NCBI RefSeq assembly: GCF_024868665.1
Contig: NC_079914.1
Span: 314,980 to 378,979 of the forward strand
Reading direction: 5' to 3'
From: Triplophysa rosa
Lineage: Eukaryota; Chordata; Actinopteri; Cypriniformes; Nemacheilidae
Length of the DNA: 64,000 bases
Part shown: one piece after another, positions 1-14,800 of the stretch
Numbering within the stretch: the first letter of the stretch is position 1
How the letters are laid out: every line of letters begins with the position of its first letter
Made by a program: the position numbers and the translations under genes
Notes under the pieces: generated by a model
What the model was told of the DNA's origin: nothing
The model's input: only the letters and a program-made list of their open reading frames with translations
The model's database searches: none

Positions 1-1533
1 GAGGCGGACAATACAAACCATCACAGATTCGGCTACATAAGGAGTTTAAAATATCATCTTGTTGTTTTGTTTAGTGCCACAATCGACAGAATACATTCTC
101 CAATTTGATGTTTTAGCACATACCTGCTGCCATTGCCAAACAAAAACACTGACGACAGCTGTAGTTAAACACAATAAAACGAGCGGACTGAACTGCTTGC
201 GTTTCACTTCATAACACTTAAGATTAAAAAACTACTGTCTTTTGTTGGTGTATGATTTGGGTATGTGTCTAAAAATATCTCACGTATGCCCAAATCAGAA
301 ACTGGGGAACAATGTTATTTTTCATGTAGCTTTAACTTTTGAACGCATAGGGTATGCAAGCTAATTTTGTTAGTTATACAACTTGCTGTTAACTATCGGC
401 CACAAACTAAACATAAAGGAAACTGTTTGTCATCTCTTCTTTAGTTGTCACGAGTGCATTAGTATGAAGGGAGAGGGGACAGTGAAAAGGCTCATGTTAC
501 GTGACAGGTTTGTGTTCAAGTAAATGCATTTGCTAACGTTTTCCACTGTTAGTACGCGCAGGCATCTATAGATGTATAAGCTCTCAGTTTATCTTTACTA
601 TACACGCTTGGTTTCTCTGTCTGGTAGGTGTAGTTGTAGATATCAGGCCACTTAACTGGAGGTAATCCTGTCAGTTCGTCTCTGGATCCATTGAGCGAGC
701 GTGTACAGGTCAGCCAGGTTCCTTGCATTAAAGTTGACTTTACATGTTAAAATTTAATCAGATTTTTTTCTAGTCATTGTCAAAACCCAAGCAAACAAAA
801 CGTGCTACCTAGCATTAGTAATGCGGTCAGGGGGATCTTTCTGCCTCCACCTAAGCTCCGCCCAAATAAATAATGTTTACTAACAGTAAAGGCGTCTATT
901 GACAGCGATATTAACGTTAATGTCTAACTTCCGTTATCCCTCGGCTGCGCGTGAACCAGAGTCTTATTTTTCCGGCAAATGATGCAGGCACGTCTCTTCT
1001 GTGCAGGAGCTTTCATCAGAAAAACAATCCTCTGTTTCACGCGCAGCAGAGGGATAACGGAAGCTAGACATCAACGCTAATAGCGCTGTCAATATGGATA
1101 TTTCTCTTAAACAAACGCATCGATTCACTTCAGAAGACCTTTGTTAAGACCATGGAGCCGTGTCGAGCAGTTATTTGAACGATGGATGCACTTTTTGGAG
1201 CTTCAAAAAATTGACCACCATTCACTCCCATTCTATCGCTTGGAAGTAAAATGATTCGTGGTATTATAACTCCGACTGCATTATTCTTCAAGAAGAAAGT
1301 CATATTCAATCAGGATTCCTTGATGGTGAGTAAAACATGGGGAAATTTTGTTTCTTGCATGAAGGCTTCCCTTTAATAACAAAATGCTATATTTCAGTAA
1401 ACTCAGTAAAAAAAATCACTATAGCCAGATATAAGCTTGCAGTCAGTATTAATGTAATAAAATAAACAAGTTTTATTGTTTTACTTACTAACACATAATG
1501 TTCATGGGTATTTCTTACGTCTGGCATGTTTAG
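1..1533. other. Upstream part of a wdr26 intron, no exon seen
   Basis: I found no coding exon here. The wdr26 reading frame enters at 1534 in mid-protein behind a splice acceptor, so this stretch should be intron and the earlier exons should lie left of the window. It contains an imperfect inverted repeat at 901-1090, listed separately. The rest is AT-rich single-copy-looking sequence plus a segment at about 1130-1330 that resembles dispersed fish repeat DNA. Confidence 0.6.
901..1090. repeat. Inverted-repeat (MITE-like) element in wdr26 intron
   Basis: Positions 901-955 and the reverse complement of 1036-1090 match over 55 bp with about five mismatches; an 80-bp spacer separates them. Both arms contain the core CTTCCGTTATCCCTC. 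No open reading frame is present, so a small non-autonomous DNA transposon or a fold-back is the simplest reading. The superfamily is unknown, and I could not define terminal bases or a target duplication. Confidence 0.6.
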
Positions 1534-4769
<3,236 letters not shown>

Positions 4770-5144
4770 GGAGTGACGCACACAAGTGAAAACAAAAAAT
4801 AGAAAGCAGGTGCATGCAGAAACACGCCCTCACACATGCGCGAGTCAACCATGAAGATATCACAGAATTGTGGTGTTGTACGTTCTGGTTTATGCAACTT
4901 AACTTTTCTTTATCTTATGAATATTTGTGTTTTATTTGATGTCTTAGTTTGACTTTCTTGTGCTACGAGGGCAAACGCTATGAGCCAGTGGGGTAACAGT
5001 AGCGCCTTGGGTGGAGTTCTGGGCAACGACTAAGTTTATTGCAGTCAGGTTCTGAGAGATCTGTTTTGCATTTCAGTGTGTTATTATTCTAAGTGATTGT
5101 ACTATTATGTAATGTTATGTAGGAGAGGTGTTATGTATACATTC

Positions 5145-5150
5145 AATAAA
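5145..5150 (+). terminator. Probable wdr26 poly(A) signal
   Basis: AATAAA lies about 375 bp after the proposed wdr26 stop codon and is followed by a T/G-rich stretch. It is the best plus-strand poly(A) signal before the convergent cnih4 gene. Confidence 0.5.
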
Positions 5151-5274
5151 GCATTCAGGGTTTTAAACTGTTCAACGTGGTCACTTGCATACTGGATTTA
5201 CATTCTGTCTGTTTTTCATAGCAATGGCTCGAAAGTATAACTTTAGAAAATGTAACATTAATTCTTTAATATTT

Positions 5275-5280
5275 TTTATT
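5275..5280 (-). terminator. Probable cnih4 poly(A) signal
   Basis: TTTATT on the plus strand reads AATAAA on the minus strand, about 1.46 kb beyond the cnih4 stop codon. If used, the cnih4 3' end falls within about 100 bp of the wdr26 3' end. Nearer alternatives in the 3'UTR cannot be excluded. Confidence 0.4.
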
Positions 5281-6739
5281 TAAGAAACCCCATATGCAAA
5301 TATGCAAAAAAAAGACAATCTTACAGTACATGCTTACAAACCATACTCTTTCGGTTCAAGGTACTATAATGAAAGACACAATGCAACACTCATTGAGATG
5401 TGCCATTGAACAGCACTATTCAACAGATGGCCAAATGCACAACACTGTTTGATAAAATACAATAAGATGTAAAATTATGTGACACCGTTTAGCTAGACCC
5501 ATCACCAGGGCTGTGTAGTGTTGGTTTTTCAAGGGAATGGAGTGCTTATATACTGTAAAACCAGCGGTTACCACACACCCATGTCTGTTACCCAGCATTA
5601 ATAAACCTTGAACATTTTTTTACAGAAATTGGTGGAAAGAAATTAAACCTTGCTAAAAGAAAACAAGCATTTTATAAGCATTTTGAGTATTTTCATCACA
5701 ATGATGATCTCATTCTCTTATTACTATAATGTGTATTATGTGTATTACCATCATGAAGTTATAGAGTTTTAATATGACAAAAAATCTATTCATAAATATG
5801 CTTTGTTTTCTTTAAGCAAAATGTTATTTTACATTTTTAATCACTTTTGATGAAATATTTTTTGACAGGTTTTGTTTTTTTACCCATTTACAGGTTTTTT
5901 TATTTTTAGGCCAACAGACCAAAAATATATAAACAAAAAGGGTTATATCTAAAATCGTAAAACAAGGAAAGCATCTAAAGGTTTTTTTAATTAAAGTATG
6001 GTAACATAACAGCTAATCTGATACCCCATCTTAATTTGATAATGATCAAACTGCAAAACTAAAAACATACAGGCAATATCCAGTGATTGATTTGTTTCCC
6101 CAAAACCACATGCAGGTGGATGTCATCTCACAAAACCTGTCAAGAACGGGTCATATTTCATCCCAAAACCATAAGAACAAAATGTAAACTATATTTTATA
6201 TCTTCATTAAAATAAAGCCCATTTTTTTGCATTGTGACATTATTTATAACAAAAGAATTACAAAAAAACTGGGTACATTACAGGAAGAACTTGTGGAAAA
6301 CTGCTTAAATATTATCACAATGCAACACTCCTAATGGATTTAAAAATATGCTTTATTTTATTTGTGTAAAATAGAATTTCTTGTAGCTGTCTTTGTTTTG
6401 GGGCTGAAGTGTGACCTGAAACCGTAATTTGCCGAGCAGAAGGTCCAAGGGTCTAGTGGTATTGTCCTGATGCTTCAGCCCTGGTAAGCAGTGCAAGATC
6501 ATTCAAGTCCAACTCACACATAAAACACGTTACATGGTCAAAAAACACCATATGAAATATGTTTCACAGTTCATCCAGGGGTTTGACGTCACCAGGCTTG
6601 GGTTGTAGTTTTCTGTAATGTAATAAGTGATATGATGTCTTCAGGAGAGATGGGGTTGTTGTTCTGATTAGAGCATTGTTCACAAAACATAAAGGCCAGT
6701 TTATGATTTGGCAGGTTGTGTTGGGAAGACTGCTGCAGG
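5281..6739 (-). other. Probable cnih4 3' untranslated region
   Basis: No coding exon is visible on either strand. The stretch runs from the cnih4 stop codon to the candidate poly(A) signal and is AT-rich, as expected for a vertebrate 3'UTR. No repeat family was recognised. Confidence 0.45.
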
Positions 6740-8251
6740 TCAATCGTTGATCAGTGCCAGGATCATGCTGCAAAATACACCGGTGATTACAGATTAAACC
6801 TCACTTACCGAAGGATAAATGAAGAGGTTAGCCAAATATTTATGATGTAACTGATCAGCCGTCTCCCTCACACTATTCAAATACATCTGAAAATGCATAT
6901 TTTCAATGAACATTGGACTTTCTCCCTTCTCAGTGGTATTTCTATAATAATTGTTGAAACGTTGTATTCTAGAACTTATTATTACTGCCTCCTAGCTGAG
7001 AGGATTTTAGCCAGAATAAGTTGCAGTCTGGACCGACTGGCTGGCTATGCGAGACTGGCATAATTTATTTTGATGCAAATCAGGAGAGTCGGAGTCTATT
7101 ACCTGTACAGGTAAATGAAGAAGCAGAGAAGGTGGAAGCCCAGTTTGATCATGGCTTCCTTCATGTGGGACTTCAGCTGACCTCTGTTGTGAATCTCTGT
7201 CGGATCATAGACTCCCATGTTTCCCATCGGAACCTTCGTGTATCTGGTCACAGGAAAAAATAACCGTTAGTCATTAGGTTATTCTTCAGGTTTCTGTATA
7301 TTTTCTATAGGGCATGTTTCAGACTGATTACCTGTAAATATTCCATGCTGCCACAGGCAGGTTGAGAATGAACACAAACCAGTGCATGGAAACCAGCATT
7401 AACACAGTCGCCAGAGCCTGGCCTATTATCTCCGGTATAATCCACTGAACAGAAACGAGTCACAGGTATTAAAATTAAATAGCAAACCAAAGACATCTAT
7501 AAGTAAGACTTTAAAACCAACTACCCCAAGTGGATTTGGCTATAATAGGTGATACTGTGCGCTTTACAAAATACAGTTGATTATCTCTTTCATATTCTTT
7601 CAATGTTTCTTGGTAATTGAAAACCAACCTCAATCTCAGATTTGTGGTCTCAGTCTTATGGACCCCACTTGACTAAGCAGGGCTCATTGTTGTATAATGT
7701 ACACTGCGCATGAAATGTATTATTAAAGTCACTCACTTTGTTTAACTTTGAGCAGCAGGCTCGAGCATTTATGTAGTCACATTCCAGATCAGATAAAGTG
7801 ATGATCTGGGTAATGAAGTTAAGAAAAGTGCACAGACATAAAATCAATAATAACGATCAATAACAAATATTGACATTGACCTGTCAAGTTGTTATTAAAG
7901 ATATGATATGTATCTGTCATGTCTTAGCTGATACAGGAAATGAAAGCTGAATCCAAATTAAATTGCACCATAATGGTAAAGCCAAAGCGAGTCGTTAAAG
8001 GCATGAAAATACACTATATACAGATAAATCATCATACTGTACATCAAGTACAACAAAACCAGGACCTGCCCTCAGTCTCAATCTGTAGTATAGCACTGCT
8101 GAGATAAACACAACAAGAAATCACCGCTAATTACTGATAATGGGTAAATGGCAAACGAAATCTTATGTGAAGTCAAGGATACGAAGTAAACGGAGAGAAA
8201 TATCAAAGCGCAGCAGTCAACAAGGGATAAAATGAACACGGCTGCCTCCAT
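6740..8251 (-). CDS. cnih4: Cornichon homologue 4 (CNIH4), complete, five exons
   Basis: CNIH4 is a small ER/early-secretory membrane protein that acts as a cargo receptor for COPII export, including GPCRs. Minus-strand coding exons in order: 8183-8251 ([18 protein letters not shown]...), 7737-7805 ([18 protein letters not shown]), 7332-7444 ([17 protein letters not shown]...), 7103-7243 ([18 protein letters not shown]...) and 6740-6767 (SMILALIND, stop). All borders are GT-AG, phases join without a break, and the total is 139 residues, the length of human CNIH4. The segments around residues 5-25, 57-77 and 118-138 are hydrophobic, as expected for cornichons, and the family signature [20 protein letters not shown] is intact. 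The gene is head-to-head with fez2 and tail-to-tail with wdr26. Confidence 0.96.
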
Positions 8252-9216
8252 TTCTCACTTCCCGTTACAACACTTCAGCCGCCGCTTCCGGCCTTTGATT
8301 TCTTCTTTTGGGAAGAAGCGCCGTGAGAAATCACACACAGCGCCATCCTGAGACAGAGCCACTCAACAACAACATGACCACTGACTAAACTAGAGTGATT
8401 TCAGTCAGTTTCCAACAATCAGTTGGCAACTACTATTGGTTTAAGCGTCTGTTCTTATTTTGTGTTGTACTCTTAAGTTAAATAGAATGTAAAATAATAC
8501 AAATACGCTTTATAAAAAACGTGTAAATTATAATTATATTAATTACTATAATAATTGTGTTATAAATATATAAATAATAATTATGAGTAGTAATAGTAAC
8601 ATTAGTAGTATTTATATGGAAGGGTAGTTTTAAAAACCTGATTATTTGTTTTATTTCGGATGAAATAGAAGGATTTTTGTTACATCTTTATTTTGAAGCA
8701 CCAACTGGCTTTGACGCCGTGAAGAAATTTATTTTAAAATGCAAATTCAGTTTAATTAAATGTTTTTGATATTTTAGCACACAATGAAGAACATTTTACT
8801 TTATTTAGAGTATATTGAGTTTACTAACCCTAATTTTGAATTCTTTCGTTTTTCGTTTTTATCATTTACAATTAGCGCGGAACTGACACTGATTTGAGAT
8901 CAAATATTATGGTTTTTACTTTTTATTACGTAAAATATTTAAATAGCACCGCCCATTTGCTCTGCAGCGAGCACCACTTGGAGAAATTGGGAAATGACGT
9001 AACGATACGTTCACTCTATGGACCTAACTGATTGGTTAAAGGGAATAAGCAGGCACAATAGTTGTGAACGCAACCTTTGTGAATATTAAAGTAACTATCG
9101 TATTTCCGCACGGTTCTCTGGCAGAATTTCCTAATTAATATTCATAAGACCAGCTTTCGCCATGGCATGGACGGGTCGGTGTCTTCTCATAACGGATCGC
9201 CTGTCTAGCCGCGGTT
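8252..9216. promoter_or_regulatory. Shared cnih4/fez2 divergent promoter region
   Basis: Only 965 bp separate the two start codons, which point away from each other. The cnih4-proximal part (8260-8350) is GC-richer, the middle is very AT-rich, and the fez2-proximal part (8940-9216) is richer again and contains a CRE-like TGACGTAA near 8996. No coding sequence is visible. Bidirectional promoter activity is inferred from geometry. Confidence 0.45.
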
Positions 9217-9248
9217 ATGGCGGAGCCTTCGGTGCAGATGGAGAATGA
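9162..9248 (+). promoter_or_regulatory. Upstream ORF overlapping the fez2 start codon
   Basis: An ATG at 9162 opens a 28-codon frame that ends at 9248, past the fez2 ATG at 9217 and in a different frame. A second ATG at 9167 opens a 13-codon frame ending at 9208. If the transcript starts upstream of 9162, both could lower fez2 translation. The transcription start is not known from sequence. Confidence 0.4.
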
Positions 9249-9512
9249 TGAGTGGCAGGATTTTAACCGATTCAAATGCGTAACGGGACAAGAAACTCAT
9301 ATGCAGCGAGTTAATTTGAAAGCCGAAGACGTATCCGTGTTGTTGGATGGATGTTCAGACACTGGGTTGAATATTTCATACACATCCGCGGAGGAGATGA
9401 TCAACCACTTCGACGAGAAGTTACAATTTTGCTTCCAAAATCAAGACTTTAAACCCGACACAATAGAGCCAGTGAAGACAATAAGTGAGGACACGACACT
9501 AAAATGTGATGA
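9217..9512 (+). CDS. fez2: fez2 exon 1
   Basis: This exon encodes residues 1-98 and two bases of codon 99. It begins MAEPSVQMENDEWQDFNRF and ends KCDE across the splice, joining in frame to IWNALT of exon 2. The N-terminus is acidic and low in hydrophobic residues. The ATG at 9217 was chosen because upstream ATGs are out of frame. Confidence 0.9.
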
Positions 9513-11810
9513 GTAAGTCAACAAAACCATGCTTTAATGCGATATCCAACATATATGTAACTTAACGTTACTGCATTAGTGCACATCATCATAACGTTAC
9601 TTGTGTTTTCTTTAATAGATTAACGTTACTGAAAATAAAACGTAAAAGCTGCCACGCGAGACATAATATTACATATGAATTCCAAACGGGGTCGGATACG
9701 AAACATAACGGTGCAATCAGAGGTTGAATTAAAATCTCCTTTATTCAGGTATCAAGGTTTATCTTCTGTCTTTTGGGCAAAATGCATGTCTTATGATGTA
9801 GTTTTGAGTCTTATTTCAGTATAATTGTCTTCTATTGGTCCTCATTTTCCAGAAAAGTCTCACCACCTTGCTGAAAAAAACCACAGAAGCCATTACAAAA
9901 AACGATAATGGTTTCCATTACAAAACCATTAAAAACCATTAGCAATTAACCATTAAAACCAATATCAAATGGTTTTCAAAAGTGTAGTGTGTTTTGGGAC
10001 ATATTCCATTAAGGTTAATGAAGTGGTTTCCATTACAGCTTTCTATTAGTTCTGATGTGTTTTAATTAATTTGTTTTTGTCCGTCTTAGGAAATATATGT
10101 ATTATAAAATTAAAATATGTATACATATTATTTACACTATTTTACTGTTTTGAATGCAACATGATTTTAATGTAACTAAATTATTCCTAAATTCTTGCTT
10201 ATGGTATCACACCACCTTTTCAATAACATGTTTTAAATAACATCAATAAGGTGTCTAAAAACTGGATTGAGAATGTACCTTAAAATTAAAAAAATAAAAT
10301 AGCGTTAAATAAACATCTCACACTACATTTCAACATCACATCTTTATTACGTAAAGAGCAGGTTTCATGAATCTCATAAAATTACCGGCATTTCAGTGTG
10401 TAGCGTAGCTTTCCTTCAATTTTGACGATCTGCAAAGTTGTTATTCCAAAAAGTCCATGATAATTTAAGATATTGGCTTCCAAAGTAAGGAGTCGACTCC
10501 CAACCGCCCAAACAAATCGTTAGGCTTTCGAATCTTTTGAGTGTAACATCGATACGTCACAGTGTAATGCATCAGCACAATCCCGCCTTCCCGCGAAACA
10601 GGAACACTCTGACCTGCCCACTAGCACTTCAGGTAGTGTTGCGTGTACAACATGTCGAGGGGACGCTGTGTTTTGTGCTGTGAACGCAAATGTACTTTGT
10701 TTTCGCTGCCAAAGGACAACAATGTGAAGGATCAGTGGTTACATTTTTTTTCCCCACGATACCACTGCAGTACAATTCCAACCTTGTGTAATGTGCTCGT
10801 CATTTTACCGACGACTGCTTCTCAAATTTTGGCGAGTTCAACGCGGGATTTGCCAGCAGCTAGACCCTTAAAGATAAGTTAATACCAACTTTATTTGGAC
10901 TAACAAGCGTCTCAGAACCACAAGCTGTAAGTATGATAAATACATTATGTGTACATGTTAAATTGAGTGCTTACAATATACGTTAAAGTAATTGTGCTAA
11001 TCCGTGTTGTATATTTAGTACAGCTGTAGGTTTCCAGGTAAACAACGTACAAGTTAACAGTGTTACAGTTTTAATAATCCAACTCTTACCTAATAATGTG
11101 GCGGTTATTGTAGACTGTTGTCGTTCTACATGTCGTAGTATTGTACAAACTGTATCCCTTTATCGTTTAGTCACGGTAGCACTTTGCTAACGTGTCTCAC
11201 ATTATGGTTTTGTCAAGTGTGCAAAGTTTAGCTGTGGTCACGATCCCCTTCAAACAAAACGGTTTGCTTGTCATTATTTTAAAAACGGACTGCAGCACTA
11301 TATCATTTTATTATGTAAGGGTGTGTGCATTATCTTTGGAAGCTCTCGCTAAGTTGCTCAGTTACTCCTCTCTGTATAATCAAAGTAAAATCAACTTTTG
11401 GATAGAGCCGTTGTTGTTCTCCCACAGCTATGACGAAAAAAGATCAACAGAAAACAATAGTCTGAATGGTTTATGAAGTTAGTTTATGAAGATAAAAACT
11501 TGTGATATGGTAATACTGATGCCATTTTACACACAGCGTCTTTGTTTACAAAAACCTTCCTGAGATAAGAACTGTGGTAATGGGCGTTTCGTTTCTGACA
11601 CGCAGTGTATGACGAAAGACCAATCACAACTGATTGGGCCAGTTGGCCAATCGGAGCAGACTGGACTCGCGGTAGGGAGGAGCTTAGAGAAGCGGAACAT
11701 TTGAACAGCTTCGGAGGAATCGTTTAGGGATCTTTGAGAAATGGGTAGATACTAAATGCTTATTTTAAGAAAATAGCACCGTTTTTTTTTTTACCTTTAC
11801 GCACACACAC

Positions 11811-11851
<41 letters not shown>

Positions 11852-14800
11852 AAGGTTCCTGATGTCAGACGCTTAACACTATGTTGAAACAACAAAACTA
11901 AGTACAGTGAAATTATACTCGTAAGTGGCACTTACTTAATGTGCAGATAGTTTCAGTAAATTAAAAATAATCTAAATATTTGAGTTAGTAGAACTGTTTT
12001 AGAAAATTAAGTTTGTACTACTCAATCAATTTAATTATTTTGAACATTTGGGTTTACAGTGTAGCTGACACCTTTTCAGGAGTCAGTGGTGGTTTTGGTT
12101 CAGCAGCTTTTTTAGCATTGCATTTCATGCCGGTAACACTCCTCTGTTTAAGGACAGTGCTACCCCATATAACGACAGCCAGGCTTTTACAGAATTTTGA
12201 GTCACCTTCAACTCTTCTCACAATGTCCCATTGTTCTGTGGGTACTGTGACACCATATCTTAGATCCTGAAAAAAATCACACATTAATATGCACATAAAA
12301 TAATTGTTGATCAATTAAAAGTAGAGATTAACCGTGACATTGCTTTTACCAATTACTTCGCACCAACAGGTAGGGCCAAGTAATATATGAACAGCCCTAT
12401 TTTCCTAAGTATTTTTTTCAAGGTTTTGGGGTGCTAGATGGGCCCTACTGCCCTTATATTTATTTTCTTAAATGCCTGTGGCCAACATACATTGTTTCCT
12501 GTCAAAAACACAATCACAGTTATTTAACACGCTTAGGAGTGTGTGATATTAAGACAATTGTGTCCACAAAATACCTTGACATCCCTTTGTCCGTTCTTAG
12601 TTGTTAGATCGTTAGTTGGTTCTTCTAAAAAGTTAACTGGCTGCTGTGGGAGTGGAGTGTGGCCTGCAGAAGAGATCTGTGGCTCCATTTGGTTTACTAT
12701 AATAACAAATTAAACAACATTTTTACTAGTTTTGTTGCCAAGAGAAAAAGACAAACCATAAGTAGCATTTAAAAGTGTCCACGTCTTTCTAAAGACCATG
12801 CGTGTTACATTAAGAGCCAAACAGTTTGAAAATGCTTACTTTTCTTGTTTTGGAAGAGCTCCTCTTGAAGATGTAGGTTTAACTGCCTTAGTTGCTGCAG
12901 TTCAGCCTTCATGCCCCTTTTTTTTCTTTTAAACATTTAAGTTTTCTCTCTTTTTCTTCATTGACCATCTCTTCCTCTAGCACTCTTTTTTTGAGGTTGT
13001 AATACTTGTTCTGAAGTTCCTCGTGCACAGCCATGGAGACATATTCTTCATGTGGTTCCAAATTGCTCTGGACAACCTTTTTTTTTCTTTTAGGATATCC
13101 ATTAAATTCTTCCTTTTGTGTATGTTTTGGACTGCTGCCTTTTTTTCATCAGGTTTTTGTTTGGTCACACTTTAAAACAAACAGAAAATAATTCACTCAA
13201 TGTCTAAATCGCAATGTAAATACTCATACTACATACTGTTTGTGACAAAATAAATTGACAAGTTGACATTATATCTTTCCAATCAGTAGCTTACTGTAAT
13301 AATACATTCCATTTTACATGTTTTCTGATTTCCTGTTGCTTTTTCTGATCAGCACTTCAGGGCCGCTTTGAAAAGCCATATAGCCCACATATTTGTCCCA
13401 TAGAGAAAATTATTTTTAATAACTTAAAAACCTTGACAGATAGACCTCCTGTGAGCGACAAGGTTGTTTTATCAATAGTATTTGTTTATTGAAACTGTCA
13501 GCACAAATTATTCAATTTAATTTGTTAATCTGGGTGAAAAATACATAGTCTATTATGCTAATCAGATGCGGCAAAAAATATTCGTTTTATATTTCTACAT
13601 CATTTTAAATTTGATTGTGCTGCTCACAATGCCTCATGAGATTCTAAGTTATTTTCCTAACTAGCCGTACAACATATATATGGGTACCAAAACCCATTAG
13701 ACCTCGTGATCGCGTTGTGGGAAAACGAAATAAAGGAAAAAAAACAGAAAGATGGGAGTTTCCCCGGCAGAAATTAAACCGGAGTGTGACGGGAGATAGT
13801 TATGAAATATGGGAGTGTTAACTGTTATGCATTATCATCATCCGAAACCATGTTGTGTGTAACATGCAGCTCCGTTCGGCTATATTGACGCGCTGCTCAT
13901 TTTGGAAACAGGCATGCATTCCCCTCCTCAACTTTGCTTTTTTTTACATCTTACGGCTTTAATGTCATAATCAGATTTAATTTTTAACGTACGTGGCCGT
14001 TATCTTTTTTCACTGGAAACCTACAAAGCTTGTTTACTTCACTAACATAACAGTAAGAAAGGCTATGAAAACATGGAATATGGAATAGGCTATTTCACCG
14101 AAATAGACAGCAAAGTCAAATATTAATCAATGATAAATATTATCTGGTTCGAAGAGATGGGTGGTTCCGTTAATGGCGGGAGTTTTAAATGTTGCCGCAA
14201 CACACTGTAACAGCAAGCTAAGCCCGCCCCTTATTACGTAAGTGCTCCGTCAACCATTCTGAGTAGCATACTTTACATCTCCATTATTTTTTTCACAAAG
14301 ATGCATAGAAAAAGGCAAAAATATAAATTATATCTGGAACCTTACATCAAGGGAAAGATACCTCGGCAGACTCTACATCGACAACATAACAGGCCATGTG
14401 TTGTTGTTGACAAAAACAGTGAAACAGCCAATGAGGCGGGTAGGTTTAATTAGGCTATTAAAAAAATAAGAAAATACCTTCAATACATATGGTGAATATG
14501 AAGCAATCCAAGTACTCGCGAAAGAATTTTATATACATTTATAAACTTGTAAAATGGACTGTAGTTAAGTAGCTGTAAGTTGCCTAGTGTTCAAAGATAC
14601 ATTTACACTTTGCAATGTATGTTAAAACATGCATTCTTGTTTGCAGTTTAAGCACATATAATGATATATTTTAAAATGTGTATTTATTTATTTATAAAAT
14701 TAACCTTGTTCATGTTTCTTGTTGCTTGTGGTGTTTTTAATAAATATGTTCTCAGGTGGAAGGTGTGAGACAACACACAGAACAGTGAGACAGAAGGAAT

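Noticed and set aside
11801..11847. CRISPR-like or regulatory repeat array
   Set aside because: It is a simple CA microsatellite.
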